A stretch of DNA of 64,000 nucleotides from Methanothrix sp. (GTDB taxonomy: Archaea; Halobacteriota; Methanosarcinia; Methanotrichales; Methanotrichaceae). The translations under genes were made by a program, and so were the position numbers. Below are positions 1-10,747 of this stretch, in pieces. Below the pieces are notes generated by a model. It did no database searches. It saw only the letters and a program-made list of their open reading frames with translations, and was not told the origin of the DNA. Each line of letters begins with the position of its first letter. Positions within the stretch are counted from its first letter, which is position 1. The DNA is taken from assembly GCF_016706325.1 (NCBI RefSeq), contig NZ_JADJJX010000003.1:1-64000 (forward strand), in the 5' to 3' direction.

Positions 1-1638
1 CACCTGCCAGCGGGGGACTCTTGACCTGGGGTCTATGCCGTCCTGATCCCTGATGGTGTGACTGTGTCTTTCATGGTCTCATAGTCCACAGTGACCTCGC
101 AGGTGCCGATTCATCATTACGCCGGTGTAGCGGCGGCCTATGGAGCCAGAGGTATCGTAATCAGTGCGCATGCCACGGGAGCGCAACTCTGAATCTCTTC
201 GCCGGGCCCATGTTGCTTCATCCATTAAAGGCAGCACCGCCACCGATCGGCAAGTATCTGGGGTTTGGAGCCTGAGAACTGCCCTCTTCTCGCCATCGAT
301 CTCATCTCATAATAGAGGAGTCCAGAATGGAGTAGAGTATCCTGTCGATGCCAAAGGAGGGCTTCAATCACATGGGGTACCCTCCTCTCCCCGCACCTCC
401 TCCACCTCCTCAAAGGAGACCAAAGCCGGGTCGATATCCATCCTCTCCCCATCCACGGATACCTGATCTTCTCACCGGCCAGCTCCTCGGGCGCAGGGAG
501 CGAAGGGTTTCGCCCACTTTTGCTTTGGCCCTTGACTTGAACATCGGCCCCAAGGCCTTGGGGTCCGGTTTGCCCACTTATCTTCTTCTTTGCGGCTGGT
601 CATAATGGACAAAGACGGAGAGGTTCACCTTGCTGATGGCGGTATGGGCTTCCGAGGTCGTAGTCGGTCCTGTCCGCCACCCCCCACCAGCTCTATCCAG
701 CCCAACCGATCCAGCAGGACCTCTGCATCCCAGCAGTCGGCAGCACACCGCCATCTCATCGGCCTTATGCTGGCGGAAGCGCAGCCTCTGCGGATCTGTG
801 CCCACCTCCAGGAGTACCGATAGGTCCTGGCCACATAATAGCCAGGATCTGGGGGGCAACCACCCCTCTCTCCACTGCCTGGCCAAAGCTCCATCTCTCC
901 TCCTCCTCACCCCTCTCCTGTGCCTCCTGAGAGTAGAACTTCATTCTGATATCCTGGATATCTGAGAACCGGGGGTGGCTCTTGTCGCGGGGGTCGATGA
1001 AGATCTCCGCCTCGGCCTGGGTGAACTCCCTCAACCTGATCACCCCCTGACGGGGAGAGATCTCTCATTTCGATAGGGACTTGCCGATCTGCACTGCTGC
1101 AAAGGGCAGGCCCCCGGAAGTAGCGCAGGAGACGGGGAAGTTGATGAACATGCCCTGGGCGGTCTCCGGCCTCAGATAGCCTGCCATCTTGTTCTCAGGC
1201 CGATCATGGTCTTGAACATGAGATTGAACTCATAGACAGTGGAGAGCTCGCCGCCGCACTCCGGGCAGACGATCTCGTTCTCCCGCATACACTGGAAGAT
1301 CTCCTCATTGCTCCAGGGCATCGGGAACCTCCACGATATGCTTGATCAGGTGATCTGCTCGGTAGACCTCGCCTCCTTGTAGCCGGTGAGTGGATCGAGA
1401 AACCGCTCAGATGGCCTGAAGCCGGGAAAGATCCCCTCCACCCCGATGGTTGGGGCCTCGATCTCTGCGAAGTCCTCAGAGATGACGAAGTACTGCCGCC
1501 AGATATTTCAATTCTCCTCTTGAGGGTGCCCCAGAGGGCCGTAATCATAAAATCCCGCTGCTCCGCCGTAGAGCTCGGAAAGGGCTATAGAAAGCCCCGC
1601 CTACGGGCAAGCTCATTTACCAACTCATTCCTGTCCAT
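1..1638 (-). pseudogene. glyS: Glycyl-tRNA synthetase (class II), broken by indels
   Basis: Remnant of the archaeal dimeric glycyl-tRNA synthetase, which charges tRNA-Gly. The minus strand opens with ATG at 1638 (MDRNELVNELARRRGFL) and meets an in-frame TAG at once. Other frames then recover the family in order: PLGTLKRRIE, EIEAPTIGVEGIFPGF, CPECGGELSTVYEFNLMF, YLRPETAQGMFINFPVS, RLREFTQAEAEIFIDPR and, near 430-370, VPHVIE followed by GIDR-like residues. The last bases match the C-terminal VDYETMKD segment, so the gene runs to or past the window edge. I count at least six frame changes, all small indels, while residues between them look well conserved. Either a functional copy exists elsewhere or the sequence here is inaccurate, because the enzyme is essential. 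Confidence 0.85.
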
Positions 1639-1752
1639 TTCCCAATCCTCGGTATGGCTTCTGAGTATCGGAGGTGATTTAATCTTTGTTATGAAAAAGA
1701 GAGCTATGCAGATCTCAAGAGCAGATCTTCCTCCCCTCTGCCGCCCTTGATC

Positions 1753-1936
1753 TCAGCAGGCGGCAGAGAACGCCAAGAGCATGATGAAGGCAGCCATAAC
1801 AGTGCACAGCAGGATCACATCCCCATATTTGCCCTGAATGAGCCGCCCCAGTCCTAGAATTATGCCTTCTGTCCACCCTCATAATCCGCCTCCGCTCCTG
1901 ACGCCATATCTCACCCATCTGCTGCATGTGATCCAC
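1753..1936 (-). pseudogene. Small single-span membrane protein, one frameshift
   Basis: Not recognised as a family. Minus-strand ATG at 1936 gives a charged N-terminus (MDHMQQMGEIWRQERRR). After a frame change near 1860 the reading continues as LGRLIQGKYGDVILL, then CTVMAAFIMLLAFSAAC and a TGA at 1755. The composition, about 35 polar residues then one hydrophobic helix ending at the stop, suggests a C-terminally anchored membrane protein of about 60 residues lying upstream of the glyS remnant. The frameshift matches the pattern in all neighbours up to 11 kb. Confidence 0.4.
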
Positions 1937-1969
1937 AATGCATGGGATGATTAAGTAACTGTTTTCATA

Positions 1970-2268
1970 TCGGCTTTTATCAGATCATAATGGCTCGATT
2001 TCGATCATAGGAGTTTCCATGGCCTTTATCTAGGCAGAATATGCAAAAAATGCATGATCTTTCATCAGTTAAGGATACCATGCCCTCATGAAGCTACAAC
2101 TGCATGAGGCATTGCCATACTGGATTGAGGATGAGCTGAGCTGAAGAGAATTTATCAATGAGCTATCAAGAAAAGCAGACCAGGTCCAGAGACAAACACC
2201 CTCCCCGGAGGCCTCTTACAGCCTCGTCCGATTTCTCATCTTCTGAATGTATCCTGATGTATAGTGGG
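1970..2268. other. Spacer with no recognisable gene
   Basis: About 300 bases between the small membrane protein and a tandem repeat. Both strands give only short open frames. I see no tRNA, hairpin or family motif here. Confidence 0.5.
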
Positions 2269-2385
2269 GTGATGGTGGGGTGGATGGCGGAGTGGATGGC
2301 GGGGTGGATGGTGTGAGTGGATGGCGGGGTGGATGGTGGAGTGGACGGCGGGGGTGGATGGCGGAGTGGATGATAGGATGGATCC
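2269..2385. repeat. 12-13 bp tandem repeat (GGATGGCGGRGT)
   Basis: About nine imperfect copies of GGATGGCGGAGT / GGATGGCGGGGT lie head to tail, with a few 13-base versions. The unit is not a multiple of three throughout, and long open frames through it are low-complexity artefacts. It lies just beyond the 3' end of the Hsp20 remnant, as other tandem repeats in the window lie next to genes. Confidence 0.85.
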
Positions 2386-2477
2386 AGTTCCATCCTTCAA
2401 TCGCCATTCGATCGTCACTCAGCCACCTTCGATCCATCCAGTCGATCTGCTTTAATCGAGCTCCTGGTCGATCCACC

Positions 2478-3051
2478 TAGTCGATCTGCACCTCCTTTCC
2501 TTTCTCTTCTGCTTCTTGTCCAGCTCCAATGTCAATATGCCGTTCTTATAGGATGCCTTGGCGCTGTCTGGATCGGCAGGAGTGTCCAGATATATCATCT
2601 TGTAAAACTCTCCTCATCATCGGTCTTGATCTGCACGCTATCATCTGTCACGTCCAGCTTCACCTTATCCTTTCACCTCCAGGAAGTCGACGAATATCTT
2701 GAACTTGTCCTCCTCGCTCATGACGTCGACCAATGGCTCCCTGCCCTGGCTAAACTCATTTCCCCCGATAAGAGGGCTTGATGTTGCCAAACTCCCGAAC
2801 ACGGGCTCTTTTCCGGCTCTGCAGTGTAGCTGAAGCCATAGACGAAAGGGCCATAGCAGTGGATACGCCGGAGGTCTTCTCCTCGAACGAGATCTTGAAC
2901 TCAGAGGGCATTGATTCCTCAAACCTCTGGAACCATGTGCTCTCGAAGGGCTCTTTGAACCAATCATCCTGAATCTCTCCTTCCTCTCAAAGGGGAAGCC
3001 CCTGAAACTCTCGAATATATCAAACATGGATGGATATTTCTTGTCCCACAT
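2478..3051 (-). pseudogene. Hsp20 / alpha-crystallin small heat-shock protein, frameshifted
   Basis: Remnant of a small heat-shock chaperone, which holds unfolding proteins. It begins with ATG at 3051 (MWDKKYPSMFDIFESFRGF). Later frames recover the alpha-crystallin core: PLVDVMSEEDKFKIFVD, then KVKLDVTDDSVQIKTDDEE, then the terminal strand around LTLELDKKQKRKGKEV across 2560-2480. The usual I-x-V/L tail is blurred by further shifts. At least four indels separate these pieces. The family call is secure from the core strands. Whether the gene is dead or mis-sequenced cannot be told from the sequence alone. Confidence 0.8.
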
Positions 3052-4016
3052 ATCTATTCACTCACAATTACCTATGCATACTAACCTTAAGATAGTGATG
3101 GGATATAATTTTTTTCCTGCCGCGATAGAAGGGACTCTCAGAAGAACCGGCCTGGCAGTTGAGATCAAGGCTGATGAGCGCCGGCTCCAGAAGTGGAAGT
3201 GAGCTATAACCAATACAACTCCATCATCCTGCCCTCGACCAATTCCAGGCTAAAATCTCTTTGCTCGTATAAGTCCATATGATCCTCCAACCCCTCCCTG
3301 CCCGGAGAGGGGAACAATAAGCTTCAAGAGGAAGGAGATGCTAATTAACAATAGCTATTGGCACGCAGCCATGCCAGGCCGATCAGCAGCTGGGCCAATC
3401 AGCAGCCGGTAGCAGGGGACGGCTGATGGAACAGAGCATACAGCCAAACACAGCCAATGCAAAGGGATGTGAGATCTATTGAGAGATGGCTTGGTTCAGT
3501 TTGGAGGCAGAGATTCAGAGCCTGAATCAGATCCGATCAAGGGTGATCTGCGCAGAATCCAATAGCCCTGGATCGAGGGAGATTGGAAGACCTCATGGTC
3601 CACTTCACCTATGCCAGTTGATGGCATATAACCTTGGCTATATACTGTCGATAGCCCTCTCCAGCAAAGAGGAAGACATGGGCAGAGGGTATCGGAGATG
3701 ATGACCAGAATGATCTCCTCGATGGGAGCAATCCAGCTAGCAGAGATCAGGCTAACCCTGAAGGACATGGAAGAGCTGAAGAGAGACCGCCTTGAGCCCT
3801 GAGACTCGAGCAGCCTTGAAGGAGATCCGAAGGGAGGTTGATGGCAGCCGGATCGACTGGCTGGATGTTTTCTCTTTTTCCCTTGACATCCCCTCCCTCG
3901 CCTGGCCGTTTCGCGGGCCGATTCCCTTCAGATCGAATCAAAAGGCAAAAGGAGAGAAATGAGGAAAAGAGAGAATGGAAGAAAGGGGGAATGGATAAAA
4001 AGGAAAAGCAGAAAAG
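3052..4016. other. Region without an assignable gene
   Basis: Nearly 1 kb with only short frames. A plus-strand stretch at about 3690-3790 (EMMTRMISSMGAIQLAE, LTLKDMEELKRDRL) reads like a protein fragment but I cannot assign it. The segment around 3950-4010 is A-rich and lies next to the tRNA. Confidence 0.4.
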
Positions 4017-4088
4017 TAGCCTGCCAGGATTCGAACCTGGGTAAGGAGGTCCAGAGCCTCCTGTGATTGACCGTTACACTACCGGGCT
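4017..4088 (-). tRNA. tRNA-Gln (CUG), acceptor stem defective
   Basis: The minus strand starts AGCCCGG, followed by TA, a D arm, an anticodon stem GGAGG/CCTCC with loop CTCTGGA (anticodon CUG), and a T arm CCAGG-TTCGAAT-CCTGG. The 3' acceptor strand reads CAGGCT where seven bases CCGGGCT are expected to pair with AGCCCGG, so one base is missing and one is changed. This is the same kind of small indel seen in the surrounding protein genes. The identity is clear; function as written is doubtful. Confidence 0.8.
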
Positions 4089-4195
4089 TCGCCACCAACC
4101 TTGCAACAGGTGGTTATTAATCTCATCGATCCCCGCCCCTGAATGCAGCACATGGCAGCAGCCGGAAGAGCCCGCTCTTGCTTAGGGCTATTCGA

Positions 4196-5232
4196 TCCTG
4201 GCATCCACCACGGAGTGGAGAACTCCCGGCGAGTACTTCACCCGATGCATCTCAGGATCTGAGATCCTCTGCCCAAAGCTCGCTGCCTCCGCGATGTCGC
4301 GGACTGCCTGTTCCGGATAGGCTCGGGAGGCACTGTCTGATGATAATGAAGCACCCCACCGGGACGCAGGCCTGATCCCCCCTGAAGATATCGATCCGTT
4401 ACCTGGACCATGCCCATCACCACTCTGTCTGCCACCCCCTCTGGAGTGGTCGCGCAGCCAAAAACCAGTATGGGCTTACTACACTCTCCACCCTGTTTTC
4501 TTTGATGTTCAAGCAGAGATAGTGGTAAGCATTGGGGTTCAGCTCAATGGCCAGGATCCTCCAAGGGGAGTGGACGGCCATGGGAAGGAAAAATAGCCAA
4601 TACCGGCGAACATGTCCACCACATACTCCCCCGGCCCAGATTGCCCATGCATCCTCTCTCTCAGATTGCCCGCCGAGAACATCACCTTCCTGGCATCAAG
4701 ATGAAAGATGACACCATTCTCTCTCGATGAACCGTCTCCGTCACTGTGCCTGCAATGATCTCCCGGACCGGCTCTCTGAAGGGCCCTCATGCCATAATCG
4801 CGCAGGACGCTCCGGCAGCGGGGATAGCAGTCCAGCAGCGCCCGTCCTATGCGGGCCTGGTGAGGCTCAAGGCGCGGATGGATCTTGACCACTATCACAT
4901 TCCCAGGATATACCATCCCGAGGCAGAAGCTCTATCTCCTCTGGCAGCAGCTGGCCTCTTAGAGATCCGTCACCCCCGCCCCCCCCCCCCCCGCGCGCCA
5001 GACCCCTGCAGTGCCTTTCGATAGTAAAGAGAGCATCCTGAGATATAATCCCGAAAGCCAGGCGCTGGCTGTGACAGGTATCTCCTGTATAGACTCCCTC
5101 TCCACCACCTTGCGGCTGCGATCAGCAATCCCTGAGCAGTGATGCTCCTGAGAGCAGCAAATGTATCTCCTCTTAGCCCGCACCGCCAGAAAAGAGAGAT
5201 CAAGATTTTTGGTAGCTCTGCTCAAACTTCAC
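4196..5232 (-). pseudogene. Trm5/Taw2-type tRNA methyltransferase family protein, frameshifted
   Basis: Remnant of a Trm5/Taw2-family SAM-dependent enzyme acting at or next to tRNA position 37 (m1G37 formation or wyosine side-chain transfer). Recovered pieces in order: AVRAKR and DRSRKV near the N-terminus (about 5190-5100), VIVVKIHPRLEPHQARIG, ENGVIFHLDARKVMFS, GNLRER, and the SAM-binding motif GPGEYVVDMFAGIGYFS near 4600. Then come LRPGGVLHYH and a C-terminal VVDARI at about 4200. Several indels break it, and a run of 14 C lies inside at 4979-4992. I cannot distinguish Trm5b from Taw2 here. Confidence 0.75.
4979..4992. repeat. Run of 14 C inside the Trm5-like remnant
   Basis: Fourteen consecutive C on the plus strand, preceded by another CCCCCG. 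It is the longest homopolymer I noticed in the window. In the minus-strand gene it would read as poly-glycine at a point where the family has no such tract, so it marks a slippage or sequencing-error site. Confidence 0.9.
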
Positions 5233-5239
5233 GCCATCC

Positions 5240-5600
5240 CCAGTCAGATTCAGATTTAAGATCCAGGGTATCGTTCTTGCGCGTGACATAGTAATCCTGG
5301 CCATGAACCTGCAGGCCGGTATCATGGTTCTCAATGCTCCTGCAAAGCTGAGGGTCAGGGAACCTCAGTCCAGTTATTGAGAAGATATATCTTCACGCTG
5401 GCATCGGTGCTGCTGTTCATCTTCTACAGGGTGTGGTCCCCATGGGTGATGGTCACTATTCCCCTGGGGCACTGATGCTCTGATCGATATTCGGAGGAAG
5501 CCTCATCTCAATCTCATTGGGCATTCCCGGGGATTGATTATGTCCGGAATAGCTCATTGCTGAAATTTTACTAAAGAGGCAGTGTAATCAACAAATATCA
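5240..5600 (-). other. Possible fragments of a secreted protein, unassigned
   Basis: The minus strand shows pieces such as VHGQDYYVTRKNDTLDL (about 5310-5260) and IEMRLPPNI (about 5510-5490), separated by frame changes and stops. They resemble parts of an extracellular beta-rich protein but no family is recognisable. No intact frame above 60 codons supports a gene. Confidence 0.3.
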
Positions 5601-5605
5601 AGGGC

Positions 5606-6443
5606 TTACAGAACTACCCGGCGACCTGGCCATCTGTTGTGAAGCCGCTTAGAGAATAGATATGCCCCCACAGCAAAAAGAATCATCAATCCTGCCAGCC
5701 CGCAATCAACACTCTTCACCAGCCCTTCTCTCGCAGGGGGCACTGGTGGCTCTTTATCCGAGAATGGGTGTGGCTGGAGCGGGTTCGGCGATCCTGGACG
5801 GTGCCATCCCCCCTTCGCTATAGGCTGCTCGACGATGCCCGGCCTCATTCTCCGTCCGGGTTGCTCTCTCCTCCTCGGAAGAGATGGGGAAGGGGTTTTG
5901 GCTTGGCTCGCCCGCGGACTTCTCATCCGGCTCCGCTGCCAGTTCAGCATCATCCCTCCTGGCTCGAAGGTGACAGCTTCCTCTTCATCGGAGGGAGAGC
6001 AGCAGGCCCACCGAGGAGGGGGTCTTTCCTGCGTGTAGGCAAGACCAACGCCCCTTCATCGAAGTTCAGTATCAGATCAGTATATGCCCGTGGAATCCAC
6101 AAATTTCAGGGCCGCGGAACCAGGTAGGAGACGCCGGATATCTTGACCTCCTCGAAGAACTCAGGTGTTCTTCATCAGTCGATCTTTGAATGCATAGACA
6201 GCGCCGCTCTCCATCTGCATCGATCTCGCTGAGGCTGGGAAACGGATCCTCCTGCGCAGCCAGTTTTGGTGGCGACGACATAAGCCTCTGAAGAAGACCC
6301 GGCTCCATTCGATTGAGGCCTGTTGGTGTATCGCGCCTATCGAAGAGAAGAGGAGAAGCTATCCCCTTGAGCTTTCGAAGCCTCTTCGCGCGAATGCCGT
6401 GAGCAGAGAAAGAGACGTCCATCAGATATGCATATATCTTCAA
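5606..6443 (-). pseudogene. C-terminally anchored protein, broken
   Basis: Not assigned to a family. On the minus strand the clearest part is a proline-rich stretch near 5770-5740 leading into LAGLMILFAVGAYLFSKRL at about 5680-5625. That is one transmembrane helix followed by a short basic tail before the stop, the layout of archaeal surface proteins held by a C-terminal helix. Upstream frames to 6443 give fragments only, with frame changes. Start and domain content are unknown. Confidence 0.35.
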
Positions 6444-6539
6444 GTAAATAAGTATTTTATGTAGGGCAAGAGAAGCTCACCCTCTCTTATTCGATAGAAT
6501 CATTATCGATATGGCAAGAGATCTCATATAAATCTCGTA

Positions 6540-7085
6540 TGACAGCTATCTTTAAATCTCGCCGGGGAAAGGAAGCTCGATGGAAACATTTGGGATTGGT
6601 GTGGGTTCTTTTTGCTCCTCGGAGGTGCCTCATGTGGTCGGCCGTAGCAACAACTGACCGCCTATCAGAGCGTGCCTCCAGCGTTAAATGTAGGCGAGAA
6701 TGCTGTGGTAACAGTTTCGCTGACCTATTACGGAAGCGACGCCACTCGAAGGCGATTATCACACCCGAACTCCCTCCGGGCGTACGAGACCAGCAATCCG
6801 GAAGGTCAGACAGCACAACTGTATCCCCGGCACAACGCGCCCGCATCAGATTATCCATAAGACAGGCCGCAAAGCGGCATTATACTTATGGCCTCTCAGG
6901 TAGAGCAAGCAGAAGAGATGGGGTCCTGGAGAAACTGGCCCTAAGGTCCACCTCATGGGTCATGGGCCAGACATGGCCACTATGCAGCCCGGTCAGACTT
7001 TATCCCGGGGCATCTCACCCCACAGTCAGAAGAGGGCCCCCAAGGGATAAACGGATCGAACCCCACCCGCCGGGCTATGCTCCCT
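6540..7085 (+). pseudogene. Extracellular CARDB-like domain protein fragment, frameshifted
   Basis: Plus-strand frames together recover PPALNVGENAVVTVSLTYYG, SNPEGQTAQL, then a strand like GTYTVASQVE and a segment around LALRSTSWVMGQ. Alternating hydrophobic strands with 'NVGENAVVTVSLTYYG' at the start are typical of CARDB / immunoglobulin-like modules in archaeal secreted proteins. At least four frame changes occur in 550 bases. No signal peptide is preserved. The family-level call is tentative. Confidence 0.45.
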
Positions 7086-7299
7086 GAATCAGAGCCAGTT
7101 GATGTGGAAACAGCACCATACCAAAGTCCAGATGGCTATAGAGCGCCTCCCACCCAAAGGATGCCCCGCACTCCAGATGGTCTGAATCCAGAACGAACAG
7201 ACCGGCAACCGGTTGCAAAGGGGCTGGAAGAGGCTCCGGGTGGGAGGCCTGCCCAGATGGGAGTATGCGGAAGGTCAGCTCAAGCTAATTTGCTTTTTG

Positions 7300-7835
7300 G
7301 TCTATCCAATCCCAGATCTGCGAGATTATAGAGCGCCTGCAGGTGGAATCCGCGCTCCTCGATGGCCCCACCTCCTCGGCGGTCTAGTACTGGCGGCAGG
7401 GCGCCTGCACTCACCACTTAGGCCGGCAGCGGCAATCCTTCAATGGCCCTCAGCAGGCTGAGGCTCCGGAGGTGACAACATCCTCCACCACCGCCACTTT
7501 TGCCCCTCCTTCCAGCATCGGACCGTACACAGCTCAGGTGCGGCACCGGGCTCCTTTCCCGCTCCAACCCTGCCAGCCCCTGCCCTGCAGATGGCCCAGG
7601 ACGATATGGCCGATACAATGGGGTCCGCCCCCCAAAGTCAGCCGCACATTGGCCGAGGCCCAGGGATGGACCCATCCTCCAGCATCAGCCTGGCAGTGAA
7701 TAGGCCCCTTCCGGGCTCAATGTGACCCTCTTGCAGTCTGTGTAGTCGCTCTTCCCGCCGGAGGAGAGGAGTGACCGGCCTTATCTCCAGCGACCTCTCA
7801 ATCAGCAGCCTCAGCAGTCGATCTTTATCATTCAC
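7300..7835 (-). pseudogene. pyrE: Orotate phosphoribosyltransferase, frameshifted
   Basis: Remnant of the pyrimidine-pathway enzyme that joins orotate to PRPP to give OMP. Minus-strand pieces in order: DRLLRLLIERSLEIRPVT (7825-7770), then residues like SSGGKSDYTDCKRVTLNPEG, LGHLQG, and the diagnostic PRPP loop VEDVVTSGASA at about 7490-7455. Then come AIEGL and, near 7370-7310, AIEERGF..L..L..L with spacing typical of PyrE C-termini. At least five indels interrupt it. The PRPP loop makes the identification strong. Confidence 0.8.
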
Positions 7836-7889
7836 ATCAAATCCCTCTTATCCTGATGCATAGCTGAGGGAGAGCAGATAATCCCTTGC

Positions 7890-8720
7890 TCTGCCGTCAG
7901 ATCGACCCCCTCCAGAGGCCTTTATCTCCGCCAAGAGGCCAGATCGGTGCCATCCAGCAGATAGAGGCGCGCGCGTTCCATAGCTGGCCATCGCCAGGAC
8001 GGGACCACGCATATCCTCTGCCGGCTCATTGAGAGCCAGTCCCCAAAGAGGGGTTGAAGGCCAGGCATGATGATGATCTCCCCAGAAGAGACGAAACCGT
8101 AATGCTCCTCTACTACCTCCGGTTGTATGGGCGCTCTGGCCCAGACGGGATGGGTCTGGAAGTTGCCCAGGGATCTTGAGCCTTACTGCAGGATGAAGAA
8201 GGAGCCGCAACCAATAAGCCCGAACGCACCACCTCTCCTCCGGCCAGGTATGACCATGAAAGTAGCCCCTGCCCTCCCGCACATCCAGTGAGGGATGGAC
8301 TCGACCCCAGGGGAGCCATGTCTGCCAGGTTGCTGTCATGGTTTCCCGAGACGATATCCACCTTTGTCACCCGGGCAGATAGCTGGTTGGAGGAAATCAG
8401 GATCTCCCTTCTCTCCTGCCAGCTCGTCTTGGGCACATTGTGCTTCAGGTCCCCCAAAATCAGCAGCCTATCAGGCATAATCATGTCCAGGTACCCTTTC
8501 AGGAGAGCGAGGATCTTTCTGGTCTGGCTGGGTATGGACACCCCTCCCAGCCAGAGCTCATGCCCAGGCCCAGGTGGAGGTCGGGCTGATGAGAAGCTTT
8601 CCTTTCCCTCTGCCAGAGGAGAGGGGCGCCAAGAGGGCTGGGGAAGCCGGGGGGCGAGTGAGGAAGAGGAGGGGAGGAGAGGTGCCAGGAGCCGGCAGTC
8701 AGCGGTCAATCCAGCAGCCC
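7890..8720 (-). pseudogene. MJ0037-type (SbcD-related) metallophosphoesterase, frameshifted
   Basis: Remnant of the archaeal calcineurin-like phosphoesterase family related to SbcD/Mre11. Minus-strand pieces include HELWLGGVSIPSQ, ILALLKGYLD, LLILGDLKHNVPKTSW and VDIVSGNHDSNLADMAP. These carry the GDxKH and GNHD metal-binding motifs. Downstream are YFHGHTWPEE, GLLVAAHLHPAVRL and, near the C-terminus, GLALNEPAEDMRGPVLAMA. The catalytic motifs are unaltered; damage is by indels. In many archaea this family is encoded near DNA-repair genes; here it lies among other broken genes. Confidence 0.75.
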
Positions 8721-8721
8721 T

Positions 8722-9143
8722 CTAGCTCAGAATAGAGTTCCTGATGTTTGAGGATATGCTCAGGCAGAGAACTCGATCATCAAGTTGATCCGGGATGGTT
8801 CAGACCCCCTGCATTCCTGATATCCGTTTCTTATCCCCAGAACCCTCTTCTCCTGATGGAAGAATCGGCCGATCTCCAAGAGGGTGCCATCCACCTGGGG
8901 CCCGTCCAGGATGGCCACCATCAGATCGCAGCGGTCCAGAGCCCTCAGGTTCTCCCTGGAAGATCTCCTTCGGCCCAATTGGTTTGTTGAGAGCCCATAG
9001 GCCAAATGATCCGACCTGAACACCGGCCTCTGCAAGCCATTCGCGGAGGGAGGCAGTGAGCTCTCTTGCCCAGGCGATCTCCCCGCAGAGAGAAGATGGG
9101 GACCAGCGAGATAGATCCTATGAGGCAGCCCCATCCGACGCAT
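8722..9143 (-). pseudogene. Nucleoside 2-deoxyribosyltransferase family, frameshifted
   Basis: Begins with ATG at 9143: MRRMGLPHRIYLAGPHL, where the Y-x-A-G-P motif is diagnostic. After frame changes it continues with NLRALDRCDLMVAILDGPQV, then GTLLEIGRFF, the conserved catalytic and binding segment, and ends ERINLMIEF-like near 8760. The family exchanges or hydrolyses the base of 2'-deoxynucleosides in salvage. About three indels separate the parts. Confidence 0.75.
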
Positions 9144-9164
9144 CTCCCTCAGTCCGGGGATCCG

Positions 9165-10640
9165 GCTGCCTCTTCTAGCCTGGACCTGACAAAATCCCTG
9201 TCCAGGCTGGCCAGGAACCAGCCACTTAGGCCCCTTGCCTGGTCCCCAGGAATGTCAGGTATACCGCCTGGAAGAACTTCTTGAGTCCAGGTTCATCTCC
9301 TTGGCCACGACTAGACCCAGGTCGTGGATCTCGGCGGGCGGTCTTCTCATCTATTCTCTGAGCAAGAAGGCCCAGAGGGCCTGCCGTTCGGCGGGAGAGA
9401 GGTTGTTCACCTCAGCAGGGAGCTTCTCCTTGTAGCTGGAACTTGACATATAGGGAGCATACTTCTCCAGCCAGACCTGCACTTCCTGGCCCGGGCCAGG
9501 ATCTCCTCCTCTTCTGGATATCACATCATAGCCGGACCTCTCAGGGCGACGAAGAGCTGCTCCTCATCTCCGCGAGCGATCTGGACAGCAGTGACCATAT
9601 GTCTGAATGGTATCCCAAAGGTCCGCTCTTGCTGACGTTGGAGAGCTCTGATGGCCCTCTCATCCCCTTTTCCTCTGGTCATACTCGTCCACCAGGCTCA
9701 ACAGGGGCAGGCCGGGGTCGAACTCGATGTGCTTTCCCGGCTTGTTCCGGATGATCAGGTAACGCAAGACCTCGGGCGGACGACATCCAGCATCTCCTGG
9801 ATGGTGACACAATCCCGGTGGAGCTGTGCATGGCCCCCACTCCCTTGAGATGGATCCATTCGTAGACCATGGGAAAGGAGCGGGGTAACTGTAGATCTCT
9901 CGCTGATCCTCTTGCCGGTATCGTATGAGCCCCCTGCAGTAGCATGATCCTTGCCGAAGGGCTCAACTGTCACCTGGAATATGGGCCAGCGGGCCGGCCA
10001 GTCCACCCGCCAGACCAGCTTCCCCCCGCCAGCCATGGGAACTGTGCCCTGGCTGCCGCAGGAGCAGACATAGTCCACCGTCTCGGCATCCAGGTCGAAT
10101 CCGGTAACGTGAGTGGTGTTCGTCCCGCCGCAGGCCTGGCAGATGGCATCAAACGGCTCCAGCCCTCGGGGACGGCGGGCCGAGACCTCTTTCAGTATAC
10201 GGGCGATCTCGTCCTTTCGGGAGAAGGCAGTCTTGATGGCATCGTCCCGTATCTGCCTCCTTGTAGAGGACATCCGCCCGGTAGATCTCGGGCTTGATGC
10301 CCAGCCGCTCCATGTCTCTCCAGGAAGGAGTGATTGGAAATGGTCTGCATAGCTTATGCAGCAGCCTCAGGGGCAGGGATCTCCGAAGGGGCTTGCTGAT
10401 GCTCCTGAAGCTCTCCGGCAGGAAGGGGGAGCCTGCGCAAGGGTCGAAGGTTATCGGCGATGTAGATCAGACGCGCTTCCACCCCTCTGTCCAGGAGAGC
10501 GATAGACCGCCTCTGCGGTCGTGACCTCGCGCATATTGCCGATGTGAACCGGTCCGGAGGTGATGCCTGTAGCGATGGTATGGGGCCAGAGCCTTCCAGC
10601 CTCTCGGCGATGACATCCGCCCAGTGAATAGACATGTTGC
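9165..10640 (-). pseudogene. lysS: Class I lysyl-tRNA synthetase, frameshifted
   Basis: Remnant of the archaeal class I enzyme that charges tRNA-Lys. Start MSIHWADVIAERLEGSG at about 10636. The HIGH-type motif can be reassembled near 10560 (PSGPVHIGNMREV). Then VEARLIYIADNLRPLRR, DEIARILKEVSARR, the zinc-binding CQACGGTNTTHVTGFD and CSCG. The long intact stretch GGGKLVWRVDWPARWPIFQV leads to FGKDHATAGGSYDTGKRI and finally KPGKHIEFDPG. The longest clean stretch exceeds 100 codons, so indels are unevenly spaced. Essential unless a class II enzyme or another copy exists. Confidence 0.85.
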
Positions 10641-10747
10641 GCAATCGATGCAAAGAGGAGATATTAAGCTTCCGTTGTCACCCTGGGAGGGCCAGAAGTC
10701 TCCCAGAGAGCTTATTAAGTAAAGAGGGCAGCTATCCAGGATGATGC

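Noticed and set aside
2166..2480. Long open frames through the GGATGGCGG repeat
   Set aside because: Their products are low-complexity repeats (for example H-P-P runs) in several frames at once; they reflect the tandem repeat.
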